DNA of 64,000 nt, from NCBI RefSeq assembly GCF_030272615.1, contig NC_081405.1, forward strand, positions 608,954,677 through 609,018,676, read 5' to 3'. The notes beneath the pieces were generated by a model that saw nothing but the letters and a program-made list of their open reading frames with translations, was not told the origin of the DNA and did no database searches. The stretch comes from Cryptomeria japonica (taxonomy: Eukaryota > Streptophyta > Pinopsida > Cupressales > Cupressaceae). Made by a program: the position numbers and the translations under genes. Shown here piece by piece: positions 1 to 12,282 of the stretch. How positions within the stretch are numbered: position 1 is the first letter of the stretch; each line of letters starts with the position of its first letter.

Positions 1-45
1 CATGAGATTGCTACAAATATATTCTTTAATGATGTTTGAGAGATG

Positions 46-1352
46 TGTTGTCATTGATGTCAATATATTTCTCTATTTGTGAGAGTGTTGCAATGAGTTC
101 AGTATCTTGGTTTGTTCTTCATGTTAATGATCAGAGTTTGAGGATTAAAAGGTTTGTAGAGCATTGTGTATAGATTATTTAGTATTATTTTCAAAGGTCC
201 GCATGAAGATTTGAGTGAGTTATGGTTATCTATGTTGTGGCTAGTTTTCCCATTGTTCAGTGATGCTAGAGTGTTGAGTATTTTTTATCCATATTTCTCT
301 GCATTATAATATCTTGTTTTGCAGATTTAGAGGAATGTTTGGGACATTGATGTGTATCTTCAAGTCAAGTGGTTTGTGGTTTGGAGCTCTACAAGTTATT
401 TTTCTACTCTGACCGTTGTTGCAGTTAGTGTTTTTGAAGTTCAGTATGATGATGATATGATTCTAGTAATTTGAGTTGTTGTGGATGTTGTGGTGGTGAT
501 TCATGATGGTTGTGGATGTTTATAGATCATGTGCCTTTTGTGCTAGTGGTCTACATTGATCTTTGTGTGAGTTATTAGTGATTTTATTTGTGTGTTGGTG
601 TTCTACATTGTTTTGGCCAACCAGATGCTTGTAGCATGTTGTGGATTTTTTTATGCATAATTCTTTGAGGTGTTTCATATTCAAGGTGTGTCATATGGTT
701 TTGTTCTATGTCTTGGATGAAATTGGTTGGTCTGCATTTGATTTTGTAGTGTGTGTGGTGATATTTTTGTAATTAGGTAAACTGTGTTGAACAGACCTCA
801 TCAAGGTTGATGCCATGTATAAATAAATGTAATATCCTTGTAATTGAGTGTGTCATGAATTGTATGGATGAGAATCAAAATGCATGTGTGCTGAATGTAT
901 ACATCTTTTGGAGGTAGAGAAGAAGTGTGAGAAGAAGATAGTTGTTATGTGCTTAACCGGAACTGTAGCCAGGCATTAGGAGATGCTATTTCTTTAGTTC
1001 ATGATCTTCCAGATATAATCCAAATCTATTTTTAAGACAGTGACTCTTCCCCAGGGTTGTAGCCATTGTTGTTTTTTAGCTGTGAGCTCTAGGTAGTCTG
1101 TCTAAATGCATGTGCATTCCCCATTATAATATTTCATATACTTCTAATAGAGTATCATCATATTGTGGGTAGGTTCCCACTATTGTTTTTCCCTTGATTA
1201 GTTTTCCCACATCAAAAATCTTTGTGTTATGTGTGTTCTTGATGTGTTGTTGATTTATGCTTTCATTCTTTATAATCAGATCTGAGAATAAGTTTACTTT
1301 GTGTAAGTTTTAGAGATAGTTGATTCACCCACCCCCCCTCTTAGTTGTCTAT
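46..1352 (+). repeat. Putative 5' LTR of the outer Copia element, left copy
   Basis: The right-hand end is fairly well supported. A pyrimidine-rich run near 1328-1345 (ttcacccaccccccctc) of the kind that closes many plant Copia LTRs is followed by a degraded primer-binding site at 1353. The left-hand end at 46 is a guess based on a TGTTGTCATTGATG start resembling other Copia LTR starts in this window. No target duplication was found. The middle (about 420-700) is rich in G and T and codes for nothing I recognise. Confidence 0.5.
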
Positions 1353-1365
1353 TGGTTATCAAGCC
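1353..1365 (+). other. Degenerate tRNA primer-binding site, outer Copia
   Basis: tggttatcaagcc resembles the plant initiator-Met tRNA primer-binding site tggtatcagagcc, with a few changes. It sits between the LTR-like end and the gag start at 1430, as expected. Confidence 0.5.
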
Positions 1366-1429
1366 ATTTTATCAATTAGTCTCAGAGAAGGTTCCTCTGA
1401 AGAAGCTTAACCACTTGATGTGATCCAGG

Positions 1430-4400
1430 ATGGAAAATTACAAGAAGGATAGTCCGATATTTGATGGAAGTAACTACTCTCTTTGGAAGAAATACATGGA
1501 GTGTCATTTGAGATGCATTGGCAAAACTTACTGAACTGTCACAAACAACAAGTATAATGTTCCTACTAATGGACCTACAACTCCAAAATTATTAAAGGGA
1601 GTTGAATGTAATATTAGAGCTAAGGAAGCATTGTTAATTGCCTTGACTGATTCTAAGATGACAAATGTTATGGAGCCGTTGACTGTACATGAGATCTGGA
1701 AGAAGTTGGAAACCCTATATGAAGGTGATAGCTATGTGAAGACTGCTAAATTGCAAAGCTTGAAAGGAAAGTATGAGATGTTGAAGATGGGAAAAGATGA
1801 GAACATTACTTCTCTTATGTAGAAGGTGAATTAACTAGTGTGCATTATCAAATGGGCCAATGGAAAGTTGGAAGAATCAGAGATTGTTGCTAAAGTGCTT
1901 AGATCCTCGCCTGCATCCTACAAACATAAATTTTCTGCTATTGAGGAGATCTGAACCGTGACTAATGTAACCAAAGACATGTTGATTGGTAAGCTATCAA
2001 CCTTTGAACTAAGTGAGTTTGGTGATTCCCTTCCTAAGACAAAATCTGCATTCAAAGCCACTATTGTTGGAAAGGATAAGAAAAGATATGACCTCGGTGA
2101 AATTTCTTCAAGGAGGATATCAAGATATAATAAAGAGATGAAGGAAATGGGAGAGGAAGAGAAAGAGCTTGAGGAGCTTGAAGCATTGATTGCCAAAAGA
2201 CTACCTAAAGGAGGTGGTAAGTATGAAGGAGAGTTGCCTCTTAAATGTTTTTCATGTAATAAGATAGGACATTTTGCCTCTATGTGTTCGGAAAGAGTTC
2301 CTAGAAAGACTTTCAAACCTAAATTTCAAAAAAGGTTCTATTATGTTACTAATGAAGGTGTGTCAAATGATGAATCAGATAAAGGAAATACAACTAATAA
2401 TGAATGGGTGTTTATTTCTATCAAGGAAGATGATCCAATACCTATTGATTATACTAGCTGGATGAATGTGGAAAGAGCTTTGGCTACACAAGTTGGGCAT
2501 AAAGATGAATGGGTGATAGACAACAGATGCTCTCATCATATGATAGGTGATTAATGTAAGTTTGTGAGGTTGGAAAAGTATGAAGGTGTATTGGTAAAGT
2601 TTGGAGATGATAAACCTAGTATAATTTGTGGGATAGGTTGTATTAGTCTTGATGCTAAGCACAATACTGATGATGTTTTGTATGTAGAAGGCCTAAAGCA
2701 TAATATTATGAGTGTTGGATAGATGGTTGACAAGGGTTATGATCTTTAGTTCAAGAATGGCAAGTGTAGAATATTGGGTAGCTCCAGAATAGAGATTCTA
2801 TTAGGTACAAAGATTAAAGGTTCTTTCACTTGAATAGTGTCACTAAAGGATGTTTAATTGCTCATGTTGATGAAAGTTTGTTGTGGCATAGAAGGATGTC
2901 TCATGTGAATTTTGATAGCATTGTAAAGATTATTTCTATTAAGGTTGTGAGAGATATTCCTAAGTTGATGAAACCTACTAACCCTATATGCAAGGAATGT
3001 CTGTTAGGAAAACAAACCAAAATATATTTCAAGAGTAAGAAGCATTTTTCAAATGGATTATTACATCTTGTGCATACTGATTTGTGTTGGCCTTCTAGAG
3101 TTAGATGCTTACAAGGAGACAAATATTTCATGTTGTTGATTCAATAGTATTCAAGGATGATGTGGGTTGCTTGCTTGAGGGAGAAGTTTGAAGCTTTAGA
3201 GAAGTTAAATATTTTCAAATCTATGGTTGACACTAAGAAAGGATTGAAGCTGAAGCGCCTGAGATCTGACAGAGGTGGTAAATTCATTTCCGATGAGTTT
3301 AATACATTTTGTGAAGAGAATGGGATAAGAAGACAATTGTCTACTCCAATAAACCCTCAACAAAATGGAGTAGTGGAAAGAAAGAACATAATCATTCAAG
3401 AAGCTTCTAGGAACATGATGATTGAAGGTAATGTTTCACATATTTATTGGAGAGAAGTTGTGTGTGTTGTTGTTTACACTCTTAACTAGGTGCATATTAA
3501 AGGTGATACCTGTAAGACCCCTTATTAATTATGGTTTGGTCATGTCCCTACTATTAAATATTTCAGAATTTTTAGAAGAATGTTATATGAGAAGAGATGA
3601 ATATTTAGGAAAGTTTGATGCTAGATGTGATGAAGGAATATTTCTTGGTTATTCTAATAAAAGAAAGGCCTACCAGTGTTATAATAAGAGACTGAAAAAG
3701 ATAATTGAGACTAATAATGTCAAAGTTGATGAAAGTAATGAGCGTCAATATAGATCTTTCAGATATGATTCAAATGATCAAAATGATAGTGCAAGAAAAG
3801 TAAAACAACCTCAAGCCCACAATCATGTTTAGATTGCTCCAATGAATCTAGAGAATCGAGAAGAAAAAACAAGTGTAAGTACAGAAGAAAGAAATCAAGA
3901 CTCTAAAATTAAAGAAAATCCTAAGACTCTTAGGTATGTAAGATTGAATCATTCAAAAAATCAGATCATAGGAGATAGAAATAAAGGTGTTCAAACTAGA
4001 AGAAGAATTGTTGCAGACCAAATTGAGTATTGTTTGATTTCTAAGATTGAACCTAAGGATGTAAATGAAGCATGTAAAGATGAACATTAGGTAAAAGAAA
4101 TGGAAGAAGGATTGAAACAGATTGAAAAGAATAATACCTGGATGCTTGTTCCTAGACCTATAAAAAAAATGTAATTGGAACCAAGTGGGTCTTCCTAAAC
4201 AAATTGAATGAGCAAGGTGAAGTTGTTAGGAATAAAGAAAGACTTCTTTGTAATGGATATTGTCAAATGGAAGGAATTGATTTTGAGGAGACTTTTCCTC
4301 AGGTGGCAAGAATTTAAGCTATTAGGTTATTTCTTTATTATGGTACTTATAAAGATTTCAAAGTTTATCATATGGATGTCAAGTCATCATTTCTAAATGG

Positions 4401-4748
4401 AAAATTGGAGGATGAGGTGTATATAGAGAAACCAGATGGATTTCAGTTGATTGAGCAGAGCAATATGGTGTTCCTAGAGGTTGGTATGCCAGATTGAATA
4501 AGCATCTACTGAAGCTTGGATTTAACAAAGGTACATCTAACAATAATTTGTAATTCAAGATTGATCATGATAAAATTTTGATTGTTAAATTTTTTATTGA
4601 TGAAATTATTTTTGGATGAAATGATAGTTTGTGCAAAGAGTTTGCTAATGAAATGGAGAATGAATTTGACATGTCTATGATTGGAGAGATGAAATTATTT
4701 TTGGGATTGCAAATCACTCAATTGGAGAAAGGAATTTTATATCTAGTA
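1430..4748 (+). pseudogene. Outer Copia gag-pol pseudogene, left copy
   Basis: The likely gag start is the ATG at 1430. In order: a UBN2-type gag domain, a CCHC zinc knuckle (2246-2287, CFSCNKIGHFASMC, with Met where the other copy has Arg), a damaged protease active site (WVIDNRCSHHM near 2510, where DSGCSHHM is expected), the integrase HHCC region (about 2884-3002), the integrase D,D,E core (SDRGG near 3268, NGVVERK near 3365) and part of reverse transcriptase (about 4180-4748, MDVKSSFLNG). The YVDD box reads FIDEIIF. The frame has many stops, among them TGA in the gag N-terminus and TAG at 1819 and 3487. RNase H and the 3' LTR are missing; RT runs straight into unrelated AT-rich DNA. The element is dead. 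Confidence 0.9.
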
Positions 4749-4920
4749 AAAATTAAAAATAATGGATTCTTAGAAAAGGGCACCTAATTTTGGATTCTTT
4801 CAAAAAGGATACCCTTTTTTTAAGAAAAGAGAATCTATTTTGAAAACTTTCAAAATGGGTACCCATTTCTATTTTAATCATTATTTTAAAACTAAATAAT
4901 TTTAGGTAAGGGGTACCCAT
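4749..4920. repeat. AT-rich segment between outer RT break and inner element
   Basis: This non-coding stretch holds three related motifs (ttcaaaaaggatacc, ttcaaaatgggtaccc, aaggggtaccc). It is the immediate target of the inner Copia insertion; its continuation beyond the insertion begins at 8913. The left copy lacks 12 bp at the RT junction that the right copy keeps (near 53470-53481). Confidence 0.5.
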
Positions 4921-4925
4921 GTTTT

Positions 4926-4979
4926 TGTTGGTGTTAATAACTATTCCTCATGGATATTATTACACTTTACTTAAGTTAA
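4926..4979 (+). repeat. Truncated 5' LTR of the inner Copia, left copy
   Basis: It starts TGTTGGTGTTAATAAC and matches the start of the right-copy LTR at 53660. It stops at a short aagtt microhomology shared with the internal sequence. Confidence 0.85.
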
Positions 4980-7900
4980 TGAGTTGACAAATCTTCTTAA
5001 GAAAAACAACATCAACTTGCCATCCACCTACACAAAGAAGGATTCATCTCCTTCCTCTTCCTCACAGTCTAAGGGAAAAAGGCAAGCATTTGTGGCTACA
5101 ATAGGTTCTTCACAATAGTGGATACTTGACTCGGGTGCCTCATATCACATGGGTTCTACAAAGGAGCAATTTTCTTCATTGGAGCCATCTAAGGTACCTC
5201 TCATTTACATAGGTGATGATACACAAGTAGAGGTTGAAGGGAAAGGTTCAGTTGACATGGATGATGGAATATTTGAGAATGTTCTTTATGTTCCTAACTT
5301 GTCTACCAACCTTCTCTCTATCTACCAAATCACTCACTATGGGAATGGGAAAAAGGTTGAGTTTACACCTCATTCAGTTGTGGTAAAGGAACTTGATGAT
5401 GATGCCTTGGTTGCAGTGGGACAAGTCAATGACAACTCAAGTCTTTATTCATTCTCCCACTTTGTGTCAAGTTCTCCTTCTAGAGCCTTGCTTATTCAAA
5501 TTTAGAAAGTAAGCTATGGCATGAGCGGTTTGGTTACCTCAACTACCACTATCTTCAGCAACTCAACACTAAAGACATGGTCACAGGTCTACCACGAATC
5601 AGTTTTTCAGAGGGTGTATGTTCAGGTTGTTCCATAGGCAAGCATCTTGAGGAGAAGTTTGATAAGGGGAAAGCTTGGAGAGCTTTGGAAGTTCTTCAAC
5701 TTGTTCACAATGATGTAGCAAGTCCATTTCTAGCACCTTCATTTAGCAAGGCCCACTATGTACTCACCTTCATTGATGACTACTCCTGCTTCACTCGGGT
5801 CTACTTTCTCATTCATAAGAGTGAAGTATTTGATAGATTTCAAAAATTCAAGACTCGTGTGGAGAAGCAATCCAGGAAAGTGTCAAGATTCTTCATACAG
5901 ATAATGGAAGGGAATATGTGAACAAGAGACTCGAGGATTTTTGTATATTTGAGGGGATTGATCTTCATCATTCTGTAGCATACACTCCATAGTAGAATGG
6001 AGTTGAAGAACACAAGAATAGAACTCTCAAAGAAATGGCTAGCTGTATGATACATACACGTCTCTTGATCCTGCCTTTTGGGCAGAGGCTATTAGTTGTG
6101 CCACACACATCCAGAATCGGGTTCCTCACAAACCTTTGCAAGGCGTTACTCCTTTTGAGGCTTGGGATAGTAGGAAACTAATTGTCACACATTTCAGAGT
6201 CTTTGGGTGTCCAGCATGGTCTTGCATACCTCCACAGAAACACAAGGCATTGGAACCTCAGAGTTGTCCTTGCATATTTGTTAGATATCCTGAGGGTGTT
6301 AAGGCATATAGATTGATGGATTCTGAGACACATGAGGTTTTTATTGAGAGGAGTGTTCACTTTGAGGAAAGCTCTCCTAGCTTAGCCTCTCTACCTCCTC
6401 CACCTTCCTCCATTGTGGATAGTGATACTAGTGATTCAGATGATGAGACTCCTTCAACTCTGACTCGAAGGGTTACACCTCCACAGGGTCCACTTGCAGT
6501 TGAGGAGCCTCATTCTCCACCTCCACTTAGACCTCATTGGGCTTGACAGACACTTGAGTCTGCGGGTTCTCTTGTTGGGGATCCTTCGGATACACAGAGG
6601 ACTCGATTACAACATCAGGATCTTCCACATGCATTCATTTCTACCACTTCCGATCCATAGACACTTTGGGAAGCATCAGGGGTTCCTGAGTGGGACCAAG
6701 CTATGGAGGAAGAGTATAGTTCCTTGATGAGGAACAACACATGTGATTTAGTCCATCTTCCTAAGGGGAGAAAGATGGTTCGATGTAAGTGGATCTATCA
6801 AAACATGTTTGCAGTGGAAGGTAGTGTGGATAAGTATAAGGCTCGGCTTGTTACGAAAGGTTTCTCTTAGGTTCCAAGTGTTGACTATACTGAGACCTTT
6901 GTTCCCGTAGCCAAGATGAACTCCATTCGCTTGACACTTGCTATTGTTGCAACTCATGGTTGGGTTGTACATTAGATGGATGTGAAGAGTGCTTTTCTTA
7001 ATGGATCTTGATGAGGAGATTTATATGGAGCAGCCATAGGGTTTCACCCAGGATACTTCCTTAGTTTGAAGACTAAGGAAATCTCTCTATGGCCTTAAGC
7101 AGGCCCCCAGGGCTTGGTATGCCAAGATGCATTCCTTTCTTCTCTCAGCAGGGTTCACTATGTGTCATTCTGATTCGAATGTCTACATTCTGCGATAGGA
7201 TGACTCTCACTTGATACTTGTGCTTTATGTTGATGATTTGATCATTACAGGGAGCAACGCATCCATCATTAGTAGGGTCAAATCTGCTTTCCATGATAGA
7301 TTTGCTATGATTGACTTGGGTCTTTTGCACTACTTTCTCGGGATAGAGATTTCATAGTCACCTTCCGACAATACACTATCCCAGCCCAAGTATGCTCTTG
7401 ATCTACTTGCATGCTTTCATATGTCTGATTGTAAGCCTGCACGGACTCCCTTTCTTCCAGGAGTCGAGCTTCAGGCTCAGTGTTCTTCTCCACCAGTGGA
7501 TGCCAAATTGTATCATCAGCTTGTGGGTAGTCTCATCTACTTGACTCATACATGCCTTGATATTTCATTGGCAGTTGCCATGGTTTCCCACTTCATGCAA
7601 GAACCACATAAGCTTCATTGGAAAGTCGCCAAACACATCGTTCATTACATCCAGGGTACACATCACTATGGGATTCACTATGCAGTAGGCATAGGACCTT
7701 GCTTGGCTGGTTACATAGACTTTGATTGGGCTGGCAATCTTGATGATCGTAAGTCTACTTCAAGTTACAGTTTTCACCTTGGTTTAGGCCCCATTTGTTG
7801 GCAGAGCAAGAAGCAACATGTTATTGCTCTCTCTTCGACTGAGGATGAGTATCAAGGAGCTGTTGACGTAGTGACTGAAACCATTTGGCTTCAGCAGACT

Positions 7901-8143
7901 CTCACAGAGTTTGGGTTCACCACTCCACAACTTACAGTTCTACATTGCGACAATCAGAGTGCTATTGCAATCTCAAAGAACCTGGTCCAGCATTAGTGGA
8001 CCAAACACATCGAAATCCATATGCACTACATCCGAGAACTGATTCAGGAGCAGGTCATTGATTTGCAGTATTGTCCTACAGTGGAGCAGGTTGCAGACAT
8101 ATTCACCAAACCTTTCACCGAGAGTAAGTTCCAGCAATTGTGA
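4980..8143 (+). pseudogene. Inner Copia pol pseudogene, left copy
   Basis: The remnant begins in the C-terminal part of gag, after the lost zinc knuckle. Then come protease (WILDSGASYHM near 5119), the GAG-pre-integrase region (about 5515-5650), the integrase core (about 5690-6060, with VHNDV and an NGVEEHKN stretch where ERKN is expected), an integrase C-terminal region with a Ser/Pro-rich linker (about 6360-6540), reverse transcriptase (about 6690-7360, YVDDLIITG near 7227) and RNase H (about 7700-8000, DWAGNLDDRKST and the CDNQSA box). The frame is cut by many stops, mostly TAG in place of CAG, and by small indels. It retains CAG at 6595, 7031, 7802 and 8066, where the right copy has TAG. 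Confidence 0.93.
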
Positions 8144-8446
8144 GCTCTATTGGGGGTGCAGGATGTGCCATTAGGGGGGTCAGCTGACTTCTCCTTCCTC
8201 TCTTATGGGGGGAATTTTTCCTCTTTCAGGTTTTGTCCTTCTTCTTTGAGAGTCTTTTGTGCATTCATCTCTCTTTTGGGGGGGAGTATTTTCCCACTGG
8301 GTTTTCTCCCTTTCTCCATTTGTGAGAGATTGTATTGCATATTTTTGCTTGCATGTGCATATTGTACATGGGTACCTATCATGGCCTAGTTGCCAGGACC
8401 CATCTTGCATTGTTGACTTGAGTCTTCATTGCCCTAAGTTGCACTT
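8144..8446 (+). other. 3' untranslated region of the inner Copia, left copy
   Basis: This lies between the end of the pol remnant and the polypurine tract. It contains several G runs. The 79-codon frame here is not a recognisable protein and is probably chance. Confidence 0.6.
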
Positions 8447-8455
8447 AAGGGGGGC
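8447..8455 (+). other. Polypurine tract of the inner Copia, left copy
   Basis: aaggggggc lies directly against the TGTTGG start of the 3' LTR. It is the normal site of plus-strand DNA priming. The right copy has lost it in a 41-bp deletion. Confidence 0.85.
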
Positions 8456-8907
8456 TGTTGGTGTATTTTTAAATATTCATCATGGATATTATTACACTTT
8501 GCTTAAGTTAACTTAGGATAATGCATCTCTTCATAATTTGGATTTGAGACACTTGGGGAAGTATGCACATAGGGATATAGCTTGTAGGAGAAATTCCACC
8601 TTTTGTGGTCTTATTTTGCTGTTACACTCCACATTCGGTGGATCATCCACCTCTTGTGGAATATTATATTATTTCTCCTACCTACCCCTCGTATTTCTTA
8701 CCTACCCTTGTTTCTCATTGAGTCACATGTCATGATTGTGTGCTCGTACATCCATATGGCCTTGCCTATATAAGCAGGCCTATATTAATTGCATTGGTTA
8801 ATCCAATTGATCATTTGCATATTGATAAGAATACAGTTTGTTCTTGTCATTCTTTTGTCTCTCTTTTATACTTTTCATTGTGCCCTTGATCTTGGAAAAA
8901 TCTCACA
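8456..8907 (+). repeat. 3' LTR of the inner Copia, left copy
   Basis: A 452-bp LTR, TGTTGG...CTCACA, followed by the gtttt target duplication. It has a TATA-like tatataagc near 8766. It matches the 5' LTR at 53660-54110 at roughly 90 % by eye, so the insertion is old. Confidence 0.93.
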
Positions 8908-8912
8908 GTTTT

Positions 8913-9127
8913 AATAAATGGGTTTCCATTTTGATCTAGGTACTGGAGCTCAATGGCTAAGGAACATACTTAGCCATTTTTAAATTTTTTTACTAAGATA
9001 ATTAGCTAAGAGCACAATGGTCCATTTAGGATCTATCATATTAGATATAACTTATGGTTTAAAAGGGTGGCATGAGCTTTTAGTAGATTCCACCTGGTGA
9101 AAATGCCCCTTGAGACATATTCATAAT
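8913..9127. other. Non-coding continuation of the insertion target
   Basis: AT-rich sequence that continues the DNA interrupted by the inner Copia. I see no gene or recognisable repeat in it. Confidence 0.5.
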
Positions 9128-10523
9128 GGTTAATATAAAATTTGAGCAGATTCCAATTCTTGTAAGCCACCTCAACAATAAACATGTTAGCCATTTGAAC
9201 TTTTCGAATTAGAAGAATATCTATCTTATTATCTAGGATCTACAACATTTCAAAAGGTGTTGCTTATGTACATTATTTATAATGCTTATATTCCAAGATA
9301 GCGCTTTCATTCTTTAGATCATTTACACTTTGAACTTCGTTATCTAGTGTTGCTTACTTACACAATTCAATTTCTTTTGCCACTTCTATATAGAACATTT
9401 CTCATTTAGATGTTCATCATTTCCTTGAGTCACTACTCACATCTATTTTTTGTAGGCTACGTTGTTTTTCTTATTTCTTTCAATAGATATCAAAGACAAA
9501 TCTTTCTTATCAAAAGGAAAAATACCTAAGGTAGTTTTTAGATAGAGCATGACTTGTATTATGTTTTGCAAGTCCATGTGAATTTAAAAATATCAAACTT
9601 GTGGGCCTGGAGACTTATCAAGATCTCTCTCTCTTCTTCCTTCTAATATTTTCACATACTACTATAGAGTATCATCTTGTTGTGGGTAGGTTCCCAACAT
9701 GATTTTTCCCTTAACCGGGTTTTCTATGTCAAAATTTTGGTGTTGTGTGTTGTGCTATTAATTTTCTTATCTTTGATCTTGCTGTAGTTTATCAGATTTG
9801 GATTTAAGGTTAAGTTTCATAATTTGGTTAATATAAAATTTGAGCAGATTCCAATTCTTTTAAACCACTTCAACAATAAACATGTTGACCATTTGAACTT
9901 TTTGAATTAGAAGAATATCTATCTTATTATCTAGGATCTACAACATTTCAAAAGGTGTTACTTATGTACATTATTTATAATTCTTATATTCCAAGATAGC
10001 ACTTTCATTCTTTAGATCATTTACACTTTGAACTTCGTTATTTAGTGTTGCTTACTTACACAGTTCAATTTATTTTGCCACTTCTATATAGAACATTTCT
10101 CATTTAGGTGTTCATCATTTCCTTTAGTCACTACTCACATCTATATTTTGTAAGCTATGTTGTTTTTCTTATTTCTTTCAATAGATATCAAAGACAAATC
10201 TTTCTTATCAAAAGGAAAAATACCTAAGGTAGTTTTTAGATAGAGCATGACTTGTATTATGTTTTGCAAGTCCATGTGAATTTAAAAATATCAAACTTGT
10301 GAGCCTGGAGACTTATGAAGATCTCTCTCTCTTCTTCCTTATAATATTTTCACATACTACTATAGAGTATCATCTTATTATGGGTAGGTTCCCACCATGA
10401 TTTTTCCCTTAACCGGGTTTTCTATGTCAAAATTTTGGTGTTGTGTGTTGTGCTATCAATTTTCTTATCTTTGATGTTGTTGCAGTTTCTCAGATTTGGA
10501 TTTAAGGTTAACTTTCATAATTT
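9128..10523 (+). repeat. 698-bp direct tandem duplication, left copy only
   Basis: Two adjacent units, 9128-9825 and 9826-10523, each start with ggttaatataaaatttgagc. The last part of each unit looks like the 3' portion of a Copia LTR (gggtaggttccca, ttttcccttaaccgggttttc, then a long ATG-poor tail). The right copy of the segment has a single unit (60713-61410), so the tandem arose after the segmental duplication, or one unit was lost on the right. Confidence 0.9.
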
Positions 10524-10970
10524 GGTGAAAATTGATTCACCCCAGCCCCCCTACTCTCAATGTTCCTTCATTGTTGTTGGCAACAAATGAAACATTCCTA
10601 GCTTGTAGAAATTTTTTTAAAGTTTAGAGTTTTTTTAATAAAATTATGCATGATTTTTTGTTATCTTCGATGTATAAATAAAGTTGGTCTTTATATGATA
10701 GGTGATTGACAAAAGGGTTGAATTTCTTTATCTAGTAATGGCCTCTATGCACATCAACATTTTTAGGTACGTTACAAACAATAATGTGAGCATTCTTTAA
10801 ACTTAGAAATAAAATGTAGGTGACAAACATTTAGGTAAGAATGCTTCAAACTTGAAAATAAAAATGGTGCATATCCATAATTAATTTAAAATTCTATTCG
10901 AAATCTATAGCTAACATGATTATGTCTATAATTGCTGGAGTATCTTTATCCACACACAAAAATGACTAAT
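10524..10970. repeat. Copia LTR end followed by AT-rich DNA
   Basis: At 10524-10565 the sequence runs into gattcaccccagccccccc-like pyrimidine DNA typical of a Copia LTR end, but no convincing primer-binding site or coding region follows. From about 10570 it is AT-rich with no gene. Confidence 0.45.
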
Positions 10971-11625
10971 TTATATAGTCCCCAAACATTATGTACAAAG
11001 GAAATCAACTAAAAGAAAAACTAATATAAGAAAATTAACATTAAAGTAAATACTAAGTATCATTTATTTAATTAAAACTTGAAATATTTGAAGATATTAT
11101 TCTTGAATATTTGTGTTTATCATATGATTTTAGTTCACTTGGTTGGGTATAAATGGAAAGGGTGATGATATGTTCCTTGATTATATCATCCACCAAGATT
11201 GAAACCCCTAAAAGTGTGATATTAGAAATTAAGTGAAGATCACACCCTCCATAAATTTGATGGAATGTATGTACTTTGGTACTTAACACTCACGAAAAAA
11301 AATAAAATTATATAATCCCCAAACTTTATGTACAAAGGAAATGAATTAAAAAAAAGTTAATAAAAGCAAATTAACATTAAAGTAAAAATTAAGTATCATT
11401 TATTTATTTAAAACTTGATATATTTGAAGATAATATTCTTGAATAATTATGTTTATCATATGATTTTAGTTTACTTGGTTGGGTATAAATGGAAAGAGTG
11501 ATGATATGTTCCCTGATTATATCATCCACCAAGATTGAATTAGAAATTAAGTGAAGATCACACCCTCCATAAATTTGATGCAATGTATGTACTTTAGTAC
11601 TTAACAGTCACCTAAAAAGATAACA
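10971..11625. repeat. Old 337-bp tandem duplication
   Basis: Two diverged units start at 10971 and 11308, each with tccccaaac, cattaaagtaaa, a run ending in gggtataaatggaaag and a ccctccataaatttgatg block. The same pair is present in the right copy (61858-62512), so it predates the segmental duplication. A related single block lies at about 39690-39900. Confidence 0.8.
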
Positions 11626-11639
11626 TAAGCTTACACTCA

Positions 11640-12277
11640 TCAAACAACAAAATGAAGAAATTATCCATATAAAATCTTATCAAAAACTAGAAAGTAAAAT
11701 TATATTCAAACTTTTCTACAAAAATTAATTATTATTGATTCCACTTTACCAAATGATAACTTTGGTGTTTTATCAACTTGCTTGGGATTCGGGGAAGAAA
11801 AGGATCCCACTCCCACACGACCAGAATTATTGCAGAACTTCAAACGTGTACATGCAAAAACTTGTAAAGTTCCTCGGCCGTGCGCTCAGAAGAATCTTGA
11901 CTTTCGTCTCCTTTAACAAAATTATTATTAATGTATACCTCCATTAATGTTTCCCCCTATTAAGAAAGAGTAGAATTGTCCATCAATCAATATTTTTATC
12001 AGAGCCCGAGCATTCATTGGAAGAATCGTGTCAACGAAAGTTAAATCAGTGTACAATGTATTCACTTTTAATAATGTAAAATGGCGAGGAATTTATCGGC
12101 AGACGAGCATTCGTGCAGTTCTTGTAACATCACCATTCAAGGAATAAGTTAAATGAAAACTTGTAACATTATACAAATAAGAATGTTTAGGAGATTGTGA
12201 TTTTGGTGTCCGATAAACATATCTATTCTTGAGGTAATTAGTCTGTGTTTGAATCTCAGCATGAATAATGATGGGGT
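11640..12277. repeat. Dispersed repeat family, copy 1
   Basis: It shares ordered blocks with 18230-18720, 40010-40540 and 62520-63164: acgtgtacatgcaaaa, ctcggccgtgcg, cagaagaatcttgac, a ttattaatgtatacctcc block, and a gcattcattggaag block. No coding potential holds across copies. The function is unknown; it could be a non-coding element or an old duplicated flank. Confidence 0.75.
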
Positions 12278-12282
12278 GGATG

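Larger units (their letters stand above)
4921..8912 (+). mobile_element. Inner Copia LTR retrotransposon, left copy, internally deleted
   Basis: The element is bounded by 5-bp target duplications gtttt (4921-4925 and 8908-8912). Only the first 54 bp of the 5' LTR survive (4926-4979). They are joined directly to the end of gag at 4980, so most of the LTR, the primer-binding site, the leader and nearly all of gag are missing relative to the right copy (53714-56602 there). The polypurine tract and the whole 3' LTR remain. It cannot be autonomous. Confidence 0.92.

Noticed and set aside
1918-2316. 132-codon minus-strand frame (also 50639-51037)
   Set aside because: It lies antisense to the outer Copia gag and mirrors it exactly; its Ser-rich text is a shadow.
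8150-8389. 79-codon frame after inner pol (also 59776-60015)
   Set aside because: It lies in the 3' untranslated region and has a non-ATG or weak start; the identity between copies reflects the segmental duplication, not selection.
11735-11947. 70-codon frame in the dispersed repeat (also 62622-62834)
   Set aside because: The frame is not kept in the related copies at 18230 and 40020, so it is unlikely to code.
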